Positions 38,084-47,395 of a stretch of 64,000 bases of DNA are shown one piece after another. Within the stretch, counting starts at the first letter, position 1; every line of letters starts with the position of its first letter. The translations under genes and the position numbers were made by a program. Under the pieces are notes generated by a model. It was not told the DNA's origin, did no database searches, and saw only the letters and a program-made list of their open reading frames with translations. Source of the stretch: Bradyrhizobium sp. ISRA430 (lineage in GTDB: Bacteria > Pseudomonadota > Alphaproteobacteria > Rhizobiales > Xanthobacteraceae); assembly GCF_029909975.1 (NCBI RefSeq), contig NZ_CP094516.1, forward strand, positions 1,612,001 through 1,676,000, read 5' to 3'.

Positions 38084-38866
38084 ATGTCCTGGATCCATGA
38101 ACTGCTCGCCGGCATCGGCGTCGGTCTTGCCGGAGGACTGACATCGGGCTTCATGGGCGTGAGCCCGGGTGGCGGCCTCGTGATCTTCTCCGTACTGCTG
38201 CTCGGCGCCGAGCAGCACGTGGCGCAAGGCACCTCGCTGATCGCGCAAGTACCGCCGACGGGCCTTGCCGGCGTCCGCAGCTATTGGCAGAGCGGCAATC
38301 GCAGCCCGCTGCGATGGATCATCTGGATCGGACTCGGATTTCTCGTCGGCGGCGTAAGCGGCGGCTATGCGGCGGTCGCGGTCTCCGACTCCCTCCTGCA
38401 ATGGGCCTATGTCGTCTACCTCGCTGCGCTGATCGCAGCGCTGATCCTGCGCCGCGAGCGCGAGGATGGGACGGACGAGATTGGCAAGCCGCGCGAGTTG
38501 CCCTGGCTGCCACTGCTCCTCGTCGGCACGCTCGCCGGCTTCTCCTCGGGCTTCATGGGCATTGGCGGCGGACTTGCGATCACGGTCGGCCTCGCGGCGG
38601 GCCTGCGCGTTCCGCAGCATCAGGCCCAGCTCGTCAGCCTCATCTTCTCCGTGATCCCGACCACCATTCTGCCGGCTTCAATCTACTGGAGCAAAAGCCT
38701 GGTGGTCGGCTGGCCCGCCATCATCGGAATCCTTGCCGGCCTCTGGGTCGGCACGGATCTCGGTGCACGAATGGCCAATGGCATCAGCAAACCGGCGTTG
38801 CGGCGGATGATGATCGGCTTCGTCTCGCTGATGGCTCTCTACATGACTTACAAGGCGCTGAGCTGA
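38084..38866 (+). CDS. TauE/SafE-family permease under TetR control
   Basis: 260 residues with about eight helices. The two-fold family motif is clear: GGLTSGFMGVSPGGGLVIFSVLL near the start and GFSSGFMGIGGGLAITVGLA in the second half. It probably exports an anion such as a sulfonate or organic acid. It follows the TetR gene by 17 bases. It is a second TauE/SafE protein in this window but not close to the one at 7239. It ends 2 bases before the convergent GST gene. Confidence 0.9.
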   Translation: MSWIHELLAGIGVGLAGGLTSGFMGVSPGGGLVIFSVLLLGAEQHVAQGTSLIAQVPPTGLAGVRSYWQSGNRSPLRWIIWIGLGFLVGGVSGGYAAVAVSDSLLQWAYVVYLAALIAALILRREREDGTDEIGKPRELPWLPLLLVGTLAGFSSGFMGIGGGLAITVGLAAGLRVPQHQAQLVSLIFSVIPTTILPASIYWSKSLVVGWPAIIGILAGLWVGTDLGARMANGISKPALRRMMIGFVSLMALYMTYKALS

Positions 38867-38868
38867 TC

Positions 38869-39573
38869 TTACGGCCGCTTGGGAATGTTGAGCCCGCGCT
38901 GCACGGCCGGACGCGCCAGCCCACGTTCGAGCCAGGCAGCGACCGACTTGAATTGGCCGAACGCGACGAGGTCGCCTGCCCCGTAGAAGCCGATGAGGTT
39001 GCGCACCCAGCCGAGCATGGAGATGTCGGCGATGCTGTAGTCGTCGTCCATGAACCATTGCCGGCCGGCGAGATGTGATTCCATCACGCCGAGCAGACGC
39101 TTGGACTCGCCCACGTAGCGCTCGAGCGGCCGCTTGTCCTCAAAATCCTTGCCGGCGAATTTGTGGAAGAAACCGACCTGGCCGAACATCGGCCCGATGC
39201 CGCCCATCTGGAAGTGCAGCCACTGGATGGCCTGATAGCGCCGCGCGGCATCCTGCGGCAGCAGCTTGCCGGTCTTCTCCGCGAGGTATTGCAGGATCGC
39301 ACCGGACTCGAACAGCGGCAGCGGCCTGCCGCCGGGACCGTTGGGGTCGAGGATCGCCGGAATCTTGCCGTTCGGATTGAGCGAGACGAACTCCGCGGTC
39401 TTCTGATCGTCCTTGCCGAAGTCGACGAGATGGACCTCATAGGGTAGTCCGATCTCCTCCAGCATGATCGAGACCTTCACGCCATTGGGCGTCGGCAGGG
39501 AATAAAGCTGAAGCAACTCGGGATGTTTGGCCGGCCAGCGCTTGGTGATGGGAAAGGCGGACAGATCGGACAT
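38869..39573 (-). CDS. Glutathione S-transferase family protein (YfcG/YghU-like)
   Basis: 234 residues. The N-terminal thioredoxin-like domain has LYSLPTPNGVKVSIMLEEIGLPYEV, NPNGKIPAI and ESGAILQYLAEK; the helical C-terminal domain follows (GFYGAGDLVAF). The TPNG motif marks the YfcG/YghU class, which binds glutathione disulfide and acts as a disulfide-bond reductase more than a conjugating transferase. Cytoplasmic. Convergent with TauE. Confidence 0.92.
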   Translation of the reverse strand: MSDLSAFPITKRWPAKHPELLQLYSLPTPNGVKVSIMLEEIGLPYEVHLVDFGKDDQKTAEFVSLNPNGKIPAILDPNGPGGRPLPLFESGAILQYLAEKTGKLLPQDAARRYQAIQWLHFQMGGIGPMFGQVGFFHKFAGKDFEDKRPLERYVGESKRLLGVMESHLAGRQWFMDDDYSIADISMLGWVRNLIGFYGAGDLVAFGQFKSVAAWLERGLARPAVQRGLNIPKRP

Positions 39574-39675
39574 CGGGACCCCGGCTTCATTCGTGAGACA
39601 TGGCCTAATCTAGGCGAGCCGTCGAATGGCGCAAGGTCGAGCGACCATCATACAACTTCAGTAATCGAAGCCCTT

Positions 39676-39819
39676 TCACAGTGGCCGCAACAAATGGCTC
39701 GTCGTGTAAACGATATCGCGCTGTGCGCGTTGCTCGATGAAGAGCTGCCCGGTGACGAGCAGTGTTGCGGTGAAGACGAGTGCGATCATCGCGGTCGCGA
39801 ATTGACTGGCATGGTTCAT
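39676..39819 (-). CDS. Small single-pass membrane protein (candidate)
   Basis: 47 residues: MNHASQF, then one hydrophobic helix (ATAMIALVFTATLLVTGQLF), then a charged tail (EQRAQRDIVYTT). A GGAAG lies 8 bases before the ATG. A short frame like this could be chance, but the pattern of start site, single helix and basic tail is protein-like. No family is recognised. Confidence 0.4.
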   Translation of the reverse strand: MNHASQFATAMIALVFTATLLVTGQLFIEQRAQRDIVYTTSHLLRPL

Positions 39820-39946
39820 CGCGAGGACTTCCGTCTGTTCAGTTCGCAACGTGAACGCGCGCAACCAGTCGCAGTTCCTGTCCATTTCGAAGAAAGTTGC
39901 CGTTTTTTCCCGGAATATCTCGCCGTGCCTGCCGACGCCGATGGGC

Positions 39947-40612
39947 TCAATAGTTGATCTCCATCCGAAGGCCACGCGGATCGATCTCGCCACCGTCGAC
40001 ACGCTCGGTGCTGTCGCGCGCCGCGACCGCACAGGCGCAGGCGTCGATGAGATCGTCGCAGCCGATGCCGGTGCCATGACGCTGCGTCAGCCATTTCGAG
40101 AGCTTTGTGAATCCTCGTTGCTTCAGGAGCGCCATGCGCTGCTTCCGGCCGCGCGCCGACGTCTTCCGCTCGAGCCGGATGCGGCCAGCGAGATTCCAGA
40201 AGATCAATTCCGGATGCGCCTCGCCGACGATCGCTTGTCGCGCGGGCGTCATGACATCGTCGACCTCCCTGATCTTGTCCCTGATATTCCAGAGCTGAGC
40301 CGACACGCCCCTGCCCTTGCCTTCGTGCTCCCAGTAGTGCCGATTGGCCGTAGCCATGTCGGGAAACGCCCAGAGGTTTCGCCGCGCACCGAGGAACACG
40401 CCTGCGCCGACCAACGCGCGGGCGCGCACGTCGCAGATGCGATAACCGTCAGGCTTCAAGCCGATCGGCATGTCGATCATCGCCCTCGCATGCGGCATCG
40501 CGAGCAACCGGGTCAGACCCGGCGAGTAATCGAAGCCGTGATCGCCGCCATCGTCGATCCAGGCCGCGACCCAGCCGAAACGAAATCCATCGAGGCCGAG
40601 ATAGGTGGGCAC
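39947..40612 (-). CDS. DUF429-family protein
   Basis: 221 residues from a GTG at 40612. DUF429 features are visible: YLGLDGFRFGWVAAWID at the start, an IDMPIGL segment and DVRARALVG, then a GEAHPELIFWNL motif and DDLIDACACAVAA near the end. The fold is RNase H-like and the family is predicted to have nuclease-type acidic residues (D at GLD, D at IDMP, E at GEAHPE, D at DDLIDA). Function is unproven. It begins 15 bases downstream of the serine hydrolase stop. Confidence 0.82.
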   Translation of the reverse strand: MPTYLGLDGFRFGWVAAWIDDGGDHGFDYSPGLTRLLAMPHARAMIDMPIGLKPDGYRICDVRARALVGAGVFLGARRNLWAFPDMATANRHYWEHEGKGRGVSAQLWNIRDKIREVDDVMTPARQAIVGEAHPELIFWNLAGRIRLERKTSARGRKQRMALLKQRGFTKLSKWLTQRHGTGIGCDDLIDACACAVAARDSTERVDGGEIDPRGLRMEINY

Positions 40613-40626
40613 GCAATTTCTTGAGA

Positions 40627-41811
40627 TCAGCCTCCGACCGCCTGGTAGGCCAGACGCTTGAACTCGAAGAAGAAGGGATTCCAGAAGCCCATGTAGCGCT
40701 GGGTCATCAGGACGCCCGCGGTATTGGCCGTTGGACAGATCCACCAATGGGTCCCGGCAAGGCCACCCCACTGGAATTCGCCGGCCGAGTTTACGGGATC
40801 AAAGGGCGTCGGAGCGAAGGTGACGGCGCCGCCGAGGCCAAATCCCTTGCCGGGGATCGGTCCGAGATTGGCGAAGCGGATCGTCTGGCCTGCAGGGAGC
40901 TGGTTCGTCATCATCTGCCGCAGCGTCTCGGGCTTGAGGAGCGCGTCCGACCCCGGCAGCAGCGCGCGCACCAGCGCGAGCATGTCCGGCAAGGTCGAGA
41001 CCAAGCCACCGCCACCCGACAGCCGCGGAAATAGCCGTCGATAGGCTTGCGGATAGGGCAGATTGTCGGCGCGCGTGAGGCCAGGCTTCATCGGGTCAAG
41101 CACGTCGGCGCCATTATAGAGACCGACCAGCCTGCCCTGTGCAGCCTCGGGCACGTGGAAGCCGGTGTCGGCCATGCCAAGCGGATCGAAAATGTTCGCC
41201 TTGAGGAAGGCATCGAGCGACTTGCCCGAAACGACCTCCACGACACGGCCGAGCACGTCGGTGGCGACCGAATATTCCCAGGCGGTGCCGGGATGATAGG
41301 ACAACGGCAGATCGGCAAGCTTGTCGATCATGTCGGTGAGCGGTGTCAGCGGATCGAGAACGCGTGCCTCGTTGTAGCCCTTGAACAGCACCGTGCCGGG
41401 ATCGAAGATGCCATAGCTCAGGCCGGAGGTGTGGGTCAGGAGTTGGCGGATCGTGACCGGCCCCCTCGCCGGCTCGACATCGGTGAGGCTCGCCGCGCCC
41501 TGCTTCAGCACCTTCCGATTGCCGAGCTGCGGCAGGAATTTTTCGACGACGTCGTCAAGCCCGACGCGGCCCTCCTCCACCAGCAGCATGATCGCGCAGG
41601 TGACGAAGATCTTGGTGTTTGAGAAGGCGCGGAAGATGTGGTCCGGACGGAGCCCGACGTTCGCCTCGCGGTCGGCCAAGCCGACACATTGCTGATCGAC
41701 GACATCGCCCCCGCGCAGCACTGCCCAGGATGCGCCAGGGATGATCTCCTGATCGACATAGCGCTGCATCGCCGTCCGCACGGCGGAAAAATCGCTGACC
41801 CTCGCGTCCAT
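40627..41811 (-). CDS. Class C beta-lactamase-like serine hydrolase
   Basis: 394 residues from the ATG at 41811, with GGGGAG upstream. The catalytic SxxK motif is SNTK (about residue 65), and the YxN-type tyrosine lies in EYSVATDVLG. The last third has the GLGGAV and WGGLAGTHWWI segments that stand in for the KTG box. The domain is that of esterases and D-alanyl-aminopeptidase-like enzymes. There is no signal peptide, so it is likely a cytoplasmic esterase, not an antibiotic lactamase. It follows a GNAT gene on the same strand. Confidence 0.9.
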   Translation of the reverse strand: MDARVSDFSAVRTAMQRYVDQEIIPGASWAVLRGGDVVDQQCVGLADREANVGLRPDHIFRAFSNTKIFVTCAIMLLVEEGRVGLDDVVEKFLPQLGNRKVLKQGAASLTDVEPARGPVTIRQLLTHTSGLSYGIFDPGTVLFKGYNEARVLDPLTPLTDMIDKLADLPLSYHPGTAWEYSVATDVLGRVVEVVSGKSLDAFLKANIFDPLGMADTGFHVPEAAQGRLVGLYNGADVLDPMKPGLTRADNLPYPQAYRRLFPRLSGGGGLVSTLPDMLALVRALLPGSDALLKPETLRQMMTNQLPAGQTIRFANLGPIPGKGFGLGGAVTFAPTPFDPVNSAGEFQWGGLAGTHWWICPTANTAGVLMTQRYMGFWNPFFFEFKRLAYQAVGG

Positions 41812-41900
41812 CTGCTGCTCCCCAATGTGGCTGCGGACGATATAGCGCGAATTTGCCGGATATGAAGGCCCGCTGGCGACCGAACGACGATGTGCGACGT

Positions 41901-42593
41901 TCACGCCTGCTTCATCAGCGCAGTAACGTGCAAGCGGCGCCGAATCCGCATCCCCTGCCTCTGGTACAGCGCGATCGCTGATGCGTTGTTGGAGAAGACA
42001 TGCAGGAACGGAACTTCGCCGCGCGCCTCGATCTGGCGCGCGATGGCCCCGAGCAGCGCCTGCGCGTAACCCCGTCCACGATGAGCAGGATGCACGCAGA
42101 TCGCGGTCATCTCGGTGAAATTGCCCGGCTTCATCCGCTCCCCGGCCATCGCAACCAGTTCACCGCCAACACGGATGCCGAGAAACGTGCCGAGCTCATG
42201 CGTTCGCGCCGAGAACGGACCGGGCTTCGTCAGCGCGGTCAACGCCGTCATCGCGGGAACGTCGGCGGCGCCCAGCGTCACGATCTCGGCGCCCCGCAAT
42301 GTGCTGTCGCCAGGCGCACCGATCATCTGCTCGCCGGTCTCCGCGAGCACGACCTTGAAGCCCGTGGGCGGTGTCACGACGTCCGGCGTAAACAGCACGG
42401 CCACTTGTGAAGGTGACATCAAGCCGCCGAGATCAGCAAAGCTTGCCGCCGACATGTCGACCATGTCGGCAAAGGGCGTCATCGCCACGGGGTAGCGCAA
42501 CGCTTGAGGCCCGCCCTCCGCCAGATGCTTCTGGCGGGTCGTCAGCGCGCTCCAGATCGGACGATCCAGCAGCGTTTCGTCGCCGTCGGACAC
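41901..42593 (-). CDS. GNAT-family N-acetyltransferase
   Basis: 230 residues from a GTG at 42593, which has AAGGAG upstream that overlaps the end of the preceding gene. The acetyl-CoA site is in the C-terminal half: AICVHPAHRGRGYAQALLGAIARQI. The N-terminal half has only weak similarity to GNAT folds. The acyl acceptor is unknown. It sits between Lin0512 and serine hydrolase genes on the minus strand. Confidence 0.9.
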   Translation of the reverse strand: MSDGDETLLDRPIWSALTTRQKHLAEGGPQALRYPVAMTPFADMVDMSAASFADLGGLMSPSQVAVLFTPDVVTPPTGFKVVLAETGEQMIGAPGDSTLRGAEIVTLGAADVPAMTALTALTKPGPFSARTHELGTFLGIRVGGELVAMAGERMKPGNFTEMTAICVHPAHRGRGYAQALLGAIARQIEARGEVPFLHVFSNNASAIALYQRQGMRIRRRLHVTALMKQA

Positions 42594-42599
42594 CTCGTC

Positions 42600-42953
42600 C
42601 TACTCCTTGTCGAAGCTGACGATGACGGCCGCGTTGGCGATGAGGATGGGGTCGTTGGCCTGCTCCGTGGCCGAGGGAATCTCCAGCCCGCCCTTGACCG
42701 CATTGACCGTCACCGTGCCGTAAGGAAGCTCCTTCGCGACCGCGTCCTTGTCGACGGCTTCGGGATTCGGCACCGCGATGGTGACCTCAACGAACATGTC
42801 GTTCGCGGTCTTCCCGATCATCCGGAAGAATCCAAGGCTCGAATGCCTGATCGCGTCCGAGACGGCGCGCTTGGCCGCCTTGGTCGCATTCCTGCCGTGG
42901 ACGTCGACGCCCATGCCCATCTCGGTAACGCAGCGAACGCGGGTCATTTCCAT
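42600..42953 (-). CDS. Lin0512-family protein
   Basis: 117 residues. The family pattern is present: EMGMGVDVHGRNATKAAKRAVSDAIRHSSLG, then VEVTIAVPNPEAVDKDAV, LPYGTVTVNAVKGGLEIP, and a final ANAAVIVSFD. These small proteins are widespread but uncharacterised. Its last codons encode the ribosome site of the next gene (GNAT), so they are co-expressed. It follows the ClC channel gene in the opposite reading order of the map (ClC lies downstream on the window but upstream in transcription). Confidence 0.85.
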   Translation of the reverse strand: MEMTRVRCVTEMGMGVDVHGRNATKAAKRAVSDAIRHSSLGFFRMIGKTANDMFVEVTIAVPNPEAVDKDAVAKELPYGTVTVNAVKGGLEIPSATEQANDPILIANAAVIVSFDKE

Positions 42954-42971
42954 TCCTGTGAATGCTGGAGT

Positions 42972-44798
42972 TCAGAGGGGCTGACCTTCCGCGATCCGCG
43001 CCTCCGGCACAAGCGTCTTTTCACGCAGGAAATATGCGTTGCGGTGTTCCTCCTGGGCAATCACGACCGCGCGAATACGCAACAGATCCTTGCGCGCGAC
43101 CAGACCCACGACGCGATGGCTGGCGCGGTCGACCACCGGCAGGCGGCCGAGGTCGGAGGCAACCATGAGATCGGCCACCCGCCCCAGCACATCGTCGGGA
43201 TGCGCCATCACCGCTGAAGTATCCGAGACGACGTCGTCGAGCGTCGCGGCCTGGTGATCGCCCTCGGTACGCCAGCGCAGCACGTCGGCACGGGTGACCA
43301 TCCCGGTCAGCCGGCCATCGGCGGCGACGACGGGATAGGATTTGTGACGCCGCTCCTCCGAGGTGAAGAAGGCAACGGCCGCGTCGATGGGCAAGTCGAC
43401 TGGAAGCGTGTCGACGCTCTTCACCATGACGTCGGCGGCGCGCAGCAGCTCGAACGGATCGATCGAATATTCGCGCGTGATGTGCTGGCCGCGGCGCGCG
43501 ATCTTCTCGGTGAGGATCGAGCGCTTCAGCAGCAGGACGGTGACGGCGTGCGCGGCTCCTGTCGCCGCCAGCAGCGGCAGCAGCATGTCGATGTTGCCGG
43601 TCAGCTCGATTGCGAACATAACGCCGGTGAGCGGCGAGCGCATCGTGCCGCCCATCATCGCGGCCATGCCGACCAGTGCCCAGAACGAGGCACCACCGGG
43701 CAGCACCAACCCCTCCATCCAGCCCGCCGTGCCCCCGAGAATGAGCAGCGGCGCCAGCACGCCGCCCGACGTGCCCGAGGCCAGCGCGACGACCCATATG
43801 GCGGACTTGACCAGCAACAGCCGGATCGCCTCCTCGCGCACCATGTGGCCGGACAGCAGATCGGCGATGACGTCGTAACCGACGCCAAGCGCGCGCGGAT
43901 CGACGAGACCTCCGAGGCCGACCACCAGCCCGCCCAGCATCGGCCACCACATCCAGTGCAGCGGCACATGATCGAACAGATCCTCGGCCGCATAGAGCAG
44001 CCGCGTCATCAATCCGGATTGCAGGCCGGCGACGACGCCGACGCCGATCGCAGCCGCCAGTCCCCACCAGGGCAGGTCCGGCCGCTCCGCGAACGGAAAC
44101 AGCGGTCCCGTTCCGAACAGCAGCGGACGCCAGGCCGCGGAGACCACGGCGCCCGTCACCACGGGCAGAAAGCTGCGCGGCTTCCATTCGAACAGCAACA
44201 GCTCGACCGCGAGCAGCACTGCCGCGATCGGCGTTCCGAAAATCGCCGTCATGCCGGCGGCCGCGCCCGCGACCAGCAGCGTCTTGCGCTCGGCGGCGGT
44301 GAGATGGAAACATTGGGCGAAGATCGAGCCGATGGCACCACCGGTCATGATGATCGGCCCTTCGGCGCCGAACGGACCGCCGCTGCCGATCGACACTGCC
44401 GAGGACAGCGGCTTCAGGATCGCCACCTTCGGCTGCATCCGGCTGCCGCCGATCAGGATCGCCTCGATCGCCTCGGGAATGCCGTGCCCGCGGATCTTCT
44501 CCGAGCCGAAGCGCGCCATCAGCCCGATCACGAGTCCGCCGAGCGCCGGCGCCAGCACCATCCAGATTCCCGGATGGGCATTCGCCAGCGCGACGTTCTC
44601 GGTGCTGACATGGCCGAACCAGACCAGGTTCGTAACCAGCGCGATCAGCTTCAGCAGCACCCATGCTGCCCCGGCCCCGAGGCTCCCGACCAGTATGGCC
44701 ATCCCGATCAGGATCAGCACACGGCGGTCGGCGGTGAAGTCTCCGGGCTTGCCGCGATGACGCGGAAGCCCGCCGGTTATGTCCAGGGTCTGGCGCAT
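42972..44798 (-). CDS. ClC-family chloride channel/antiporter with CBS domains
   Basis: 608 residues from the ATG at 44798. The ClC membrane core (about 20-435) shows GHGIPEAIEAI, the GSGGPFGAEGPII motif with the gating glutamate (GAEGP for the usual GREGP), and SGTSGGVLAPLLILGG. The C-terminal part (about 450-600) is a pair of CBS domains, which bind nucleotides and regulate transport. Many bacterial ClCs are 2Cl-/H+ exchangers; CBS-bearing ones may be regulated. The first gene of a group ClC-Lin0512-GNAT-hydrolase. Confidence 0.93.
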   Translation of the reverse strand: MRQTLDITGGLPRHRGKPGDFTADRRVLILIGMAILVGSLGAGAAWVLLKLIALVTNLVWFGHVSTENVALANAHPGIWMVLAPALGGLVIGLMARFGSEKIRGHGIPEAIEAILIGGSRMQPKVAILKPLSSAVSIGSGGPFGAEGPIIMTGGAIGSIFAQCFHLTAAERKTLLVAGAAAGMTAIFGTPIAAVLLAVELLLFEWKPRSFLPVVTGAVVSAAWRPLLFGTGPLFPFAERPDLPWWGLAAAIGVGVVAGLQSGLMTRLLYAAEDLFDHVPLHWMWWPMLGGLVVGLGGLVDPRALGVGYDVIADLLSGHMVREEAIRLLLVKSAIWVVALASGTSGGVLAPLLILGGTAGWMEGLVLPGGASFWALVGMAAMMGGTMRSPLTGVMFAIELTGNIDMLLPLLAATGAAHAVTVLLLKRSILTEKIARRGQHITREYSIDPFELLRAADVMVKSVDTLPVDLPIDAAVAFFTSEERRHKSYPVVAADGRLTGMVTRADVLRWRTEGDHQAATLDDVVSDTSAVMAHPDDVLGRVADLMVASDLGRLPVVDRASHRVVGLVARKDLLRIRAVVIAQEEHRNAYFLREKTLVPEARIAEGQPL

Positions 44799-44932
44799 GT
44801 TTGCTCTTGTCGGGAGAATTCTCGCGCCTGCCAATATATCGTGACCCGATATATTTCAAGGAATGGCTGGTATTCGCCCTGCCTCTAAATCAGGCAGATG
44901 TTGTCTTTGAAAAAGCCGGTTGGCCGCAAAAG

Positions 44933-46603
44933 TTAATGGCCACCGCCCTGCCTGTCTCGGGCCCGCAGCTCGTCGACCAGCACCCGCACGTTCTCGGAAT
45001 AGTCTATCGGGATCGAGATCAGGTGCACGCCGCCGTCCTTGAATGCGGCATCGAGCGTCGGCACGAAGCTGTCGATACTCGCGATCCGGTGCCCTTGCGC
45101 GCCATAGGCCCTGGCGTACATGACGAAGTCGGGATTGCCAAAGGTCATGCCGAAATCCGCGAAGTGATCGACTGCCTGCTTCCAGCGGATCATGCCGTAG
45201 GCGTTGTCCTCCAGTACCAGCACGACCAGGTTGAGCTTGAGGCGGACGGCCGTCTCCATCTCCTGGCTGTTCATCATGAAGCCGCCGTCGCCGGCGACCG
45301 CGAGCACGCGGCGATCGGGATAGAGCATCGCGGCCATCATTGCCGACGGCAGGCCGGCGCCCATCGTCGCCAGCGCATTGTCGAGCAGCAGCGTGTTGGC
45401 GACGCGGGTGCGGTAGTTCCGCGCGAACCAGATCTTGTACATGCCGTTGTCGAGCGCGACGATGCCGTTCTCCGGCATCACCTGCCTGATGTCGTGCACG
45501 ATCCGCTGCGGTGTCGGCGGCCAGCGTGCCTCGGTGGCGCGATCGGCGATGTGGCTGAGGATCTTTTCGCGCAATGGCAACAGCGCCGCCGCGTGCGGCA
45601 GCTTGCCCTCGACGCGGTCGGCGAGCAGCTCCAGGCTGGGGCCGACGTCGCCGACGACCTCTGCATCCGGAAAATAGACCTGCTCGACGCTGGCGGGCGT
45701 GTAGCTGACGTGAATGACCTTCGGACCCGACGGCCCCATGATGAAGGGCGGCTTCTCGACGGGATCATGACCGATCGCGACGATCAGGTCGGCCGCATCG
45801 ATCGCGTCATGGACGTAGTCGCGCTCGGACAGCGCTGCAGTGCCCATATAGAGGTTGGTGCCGCCGGGTACCGTGCCCTTCCCCATCTGGGTGGTGAAGA
45901 ACGGAATGCCAGTGCGGCGCACGAAGCTCGCAATGCCGTGGGTCGACCTCGGCCGGCTGGTCGCCGCTCCCATCATCACCAGCGGCCGCTTCGCGGCCAA
46001 GATCATCGCGGCGGCACGGTCGAGTGCGGCACGATGGGCAACGGGGATTTCGATCGGATGGGTCGGCACCACCGGGACGGAGGCCACCTCCTCCCCCGCG
46101 ACGTCCTCGGGCAGCTCGAGATGTACCGGTCCCGGCCGCTCCTCCATCGCCGCGCGGAAGGCGTCGCGCACCACCGTCGGGATGCTGGAGGCACTGACAA
46201 TCTGCCGCGACAGTTTCGTCAGCGGCTTCATCGTTGCGACCACGTCGACGATCTGAAAACGCGCCTGACGGCTGCTCATGATCGCTTTCTGGCCGGTGAT
46301 CAAGATCATCGGCATCGCGCCGAGATGCGCATAGGCCGCACCGGTGGACAGGTTGAGCGCGCCCGGGCCGAGCGTCGAGAGACACACGCCCGGCTTGCCC
46401 GTCAGCCGTCCATGGGTTGCGGCCATGAACGCGGCGGCCTGCTCATGCCGGGTCAGGATCAGTTCGATTTTGGAGTTGCGCAACGATTCCACCAGATCGA
46501 GATTTTCCTCGCCGGGAACGCCGAAGATGCGGTCGACGCCTTCGTTCTCCAGCGCCGCGACAAGCAGATCCGATCCCTTCACCTTGCGCTCCTGCCCGCT
46601 CAT
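44933..46603 (-). CDS. Acetolactate synthase large-subunit-like thiamine diphosphate enzyme
   Basis: 556 residues from the ATG at 46603, with GGAGGC just upstream. The ThDP enzyme pattern is complete: FGVPGEENLDLV, the catalytic Glu in TRHEQAAAFMA, the middle domain, and the cofactor motif GDGGFMMNSQEMETA followed by NAYGMIRWKQ. It is an AHAS-type decarboxylase and carboligase. No small regulatory subunit gene is adjacent, so it is more like a catabolic AlsS-type or related enzyme than the biosynthetic IlvB. Confidence 0.9.
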   Translation of the reverse strand: MSGQERKVKGSDLLVAALENEGVDRIFGVPGEENLDLVESLRNSKIELILTRHEQAAAFMAATHGRLTGKPGVCLSTLGPGALNLSTGAAYAHLGAMPMILITGQKAIMSSRQARFQIVDVVATMKPLTKLSRQIVSASSIPTVVRDAFRAAMEERPGPVHLELPEDVAGEEVASVPVVPTHPIEIPVAHRAALDRAAAMILAAKRPLVMMGAATSRPRSTHGIASFVRRTGIPFFTTQMGKGTVPGGTNLYMGTAALSERDYVHDAIDAADLIVAIGHDPVEKPPFIMGPSGPKVIHVSYTPASVEQVYFPDAEVVGDVGPSLELLADRVEGKLPHAAALLPLREKILSHIADRATEARWPPTPQRIVHDIRQVMPENGIVALDNGMYKIWFARNYRTRVANTLLLDNALATMGAGLPSAMMAAMLYPDRRVLAVAGDGGFMMNSQEMETAVRLKLNLVVLVLEDNAYGMIRWKQAVDHFADFGMTFGNPDFVMYARAYGAQGHRIASIDSFVPTLDAAFKDGGVHLISIPIDYSENVRVLVDELRARDRQGGGH

Positions 46604-46722
46604 GTCGCCTCCAGCATATTTCGGCTCCCGCGCACCGCTGTAGCAGACGCATCGTAGCCGCCCGAGGCGCCGGCACAACTCACAAAGCGGCGCGTGAGGA
46701 GCTCTAGAGCTCGCTTAACATG

Positions 46723-46834
46723 GTCGTCCCGGCGAAGGTCGGGACCGATAACCACAGGCAGTTGTTGTTCGGTGGCCCAGCGAGCTTCGACAACGCTGAC
46801 CGGGGTAATGGGTCCCGCCCTTCGCCGGGACGAC
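46723..46834. repeat. Inverted repeat (GTCGTCC...GGGACC family, second copy)
   Basis: Arms at 46723-46746 and 46809-46834 are near-perfect reverse complements, related to those at 7043-7163. The intervening 62 bases differ between copies. Confidence 0.75.
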
Positions 46835-46871
46835 GTCGGGAGATGGTCTGTATTCTACCTCAACAAACACC

Positions 46872-46901
46872 GTCATTGCGAGCGCAGCGAAGCAATCCAG
46901 A
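46872..46901. repeat. Single arm of the GTCATTGCGAGCG repeat
   Basis: These 30 bases are identical to the left arm at 6931-6960. No reverse-complement partner follows, so this copy is a half element or has lost its right arm. Confidence 0.8.
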
Positions 46902-47072
46902 ATCTCGCCGCGAGTGAGATGCGCTGTTCGTCTCGCGCGGGCCTCCGAAGTTCCGCGTCCAAGAAATCAGCACGAAATGGCCTCATGTGAGTCCGCAACT
47001 TTTCGCGGCGGCATGACTTCTTGGGCAGCGACTCTTCTGTCGCGATCTCAAATGCCAACCAAAGGAGTTCAC

Positions 47073-47363
47073 ATGGCTCTTCTCGGAAACCTGCTCGGCA
47101 CGGTCGATGGCTTGCTTGGAACAGCTACAGGCAGTGTCGATGCAGGTGGAAGTGCAACGGCCGGCGCCAGCGGCGCGGTCGATCTGTCGCACACGCTCGA
47201 TCTCGGCGCGCTGATCGAAACCAACCCCAGCATTGACGTATCCGCGTCGGGCCTCGCGGGAACCGGCGGCATCGAAGCCTCGATCTCCGCACCAACCGCG
47301 GTCGGCCTCAGTGCAGACGTCGGCCATCTCGACGTCGGTGGGCTCCTTCACGGCCTGGTTTGA
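47073..47363 (+). CDS. Small Gly-rich glycine-zipper protein, candidate type I secretion substrate
   Basis: 96 residues with AAAGGAG 7 bases before the ATG. Nineteen residues are Gly. There is no Lys, Arg, Cys, Phe, Tyr or Trp. Gly at 5, 9 and 13 forms a GxxxGxxxG zipper in LLGNLLGTVDGLLG, and Gly 16 and 20 form another GxxxG. The C terminus is hydrophobic (DVGGLLHGLV). There are no RTX repeats and no Sec signal. It lies directly upstream of an exporter and adaptor pair and is followed by a hairpin, so it should be made in excess. The Cdz bacteriocins CdzC/CdzD of Caulobacter are similar in size, composition and gene position. Secretion and toxicity are inferred, not shown. Confidence 0.7.
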   Translation: MALLGNLLGTVDGLLGTATGSVDAGGSATAGASGAVDLSHTLDLGALIETNPSIDVSASGLAGTGGIEASISAPTAVGLSADVGHLDVGGLLHGLV

Positions 47364-47395
47364 GTCGCTGTTCCCTCACTTCATGACGATGCGTG

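Larger units (their letters stand above)
46604..47072. other. Intergenic region with dispersed repeats, upstream of the type I secretion cluster
   Basis: 469 bases without a credible gene. It contains the inverted repeat at 46723-46834 and the single repeat arm at 46872-46901, both related to the pair at 6931-7163. The last 170 bases (46903-47072) are unique and should hold the promoter of the 96-residue protein gene; I find no sharp promoter hexamers there. A GGAG ribosome site ends the region. Confidence 0.6.

Noticed and set aside
40627..41811. Serine hydrolase as an antibiotic beta-lactamase
   Set aside because: It lacks a signal peptide and the KTG box is not standard; esterase-type family members are more likely.
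43254..44888. Plus-strand open frame of 544 codons over the ClC gene
   Set aside because: It is antisense to a protein with intact ClC and CBS motifs and is rich in Arg, Gln and His without any domain.
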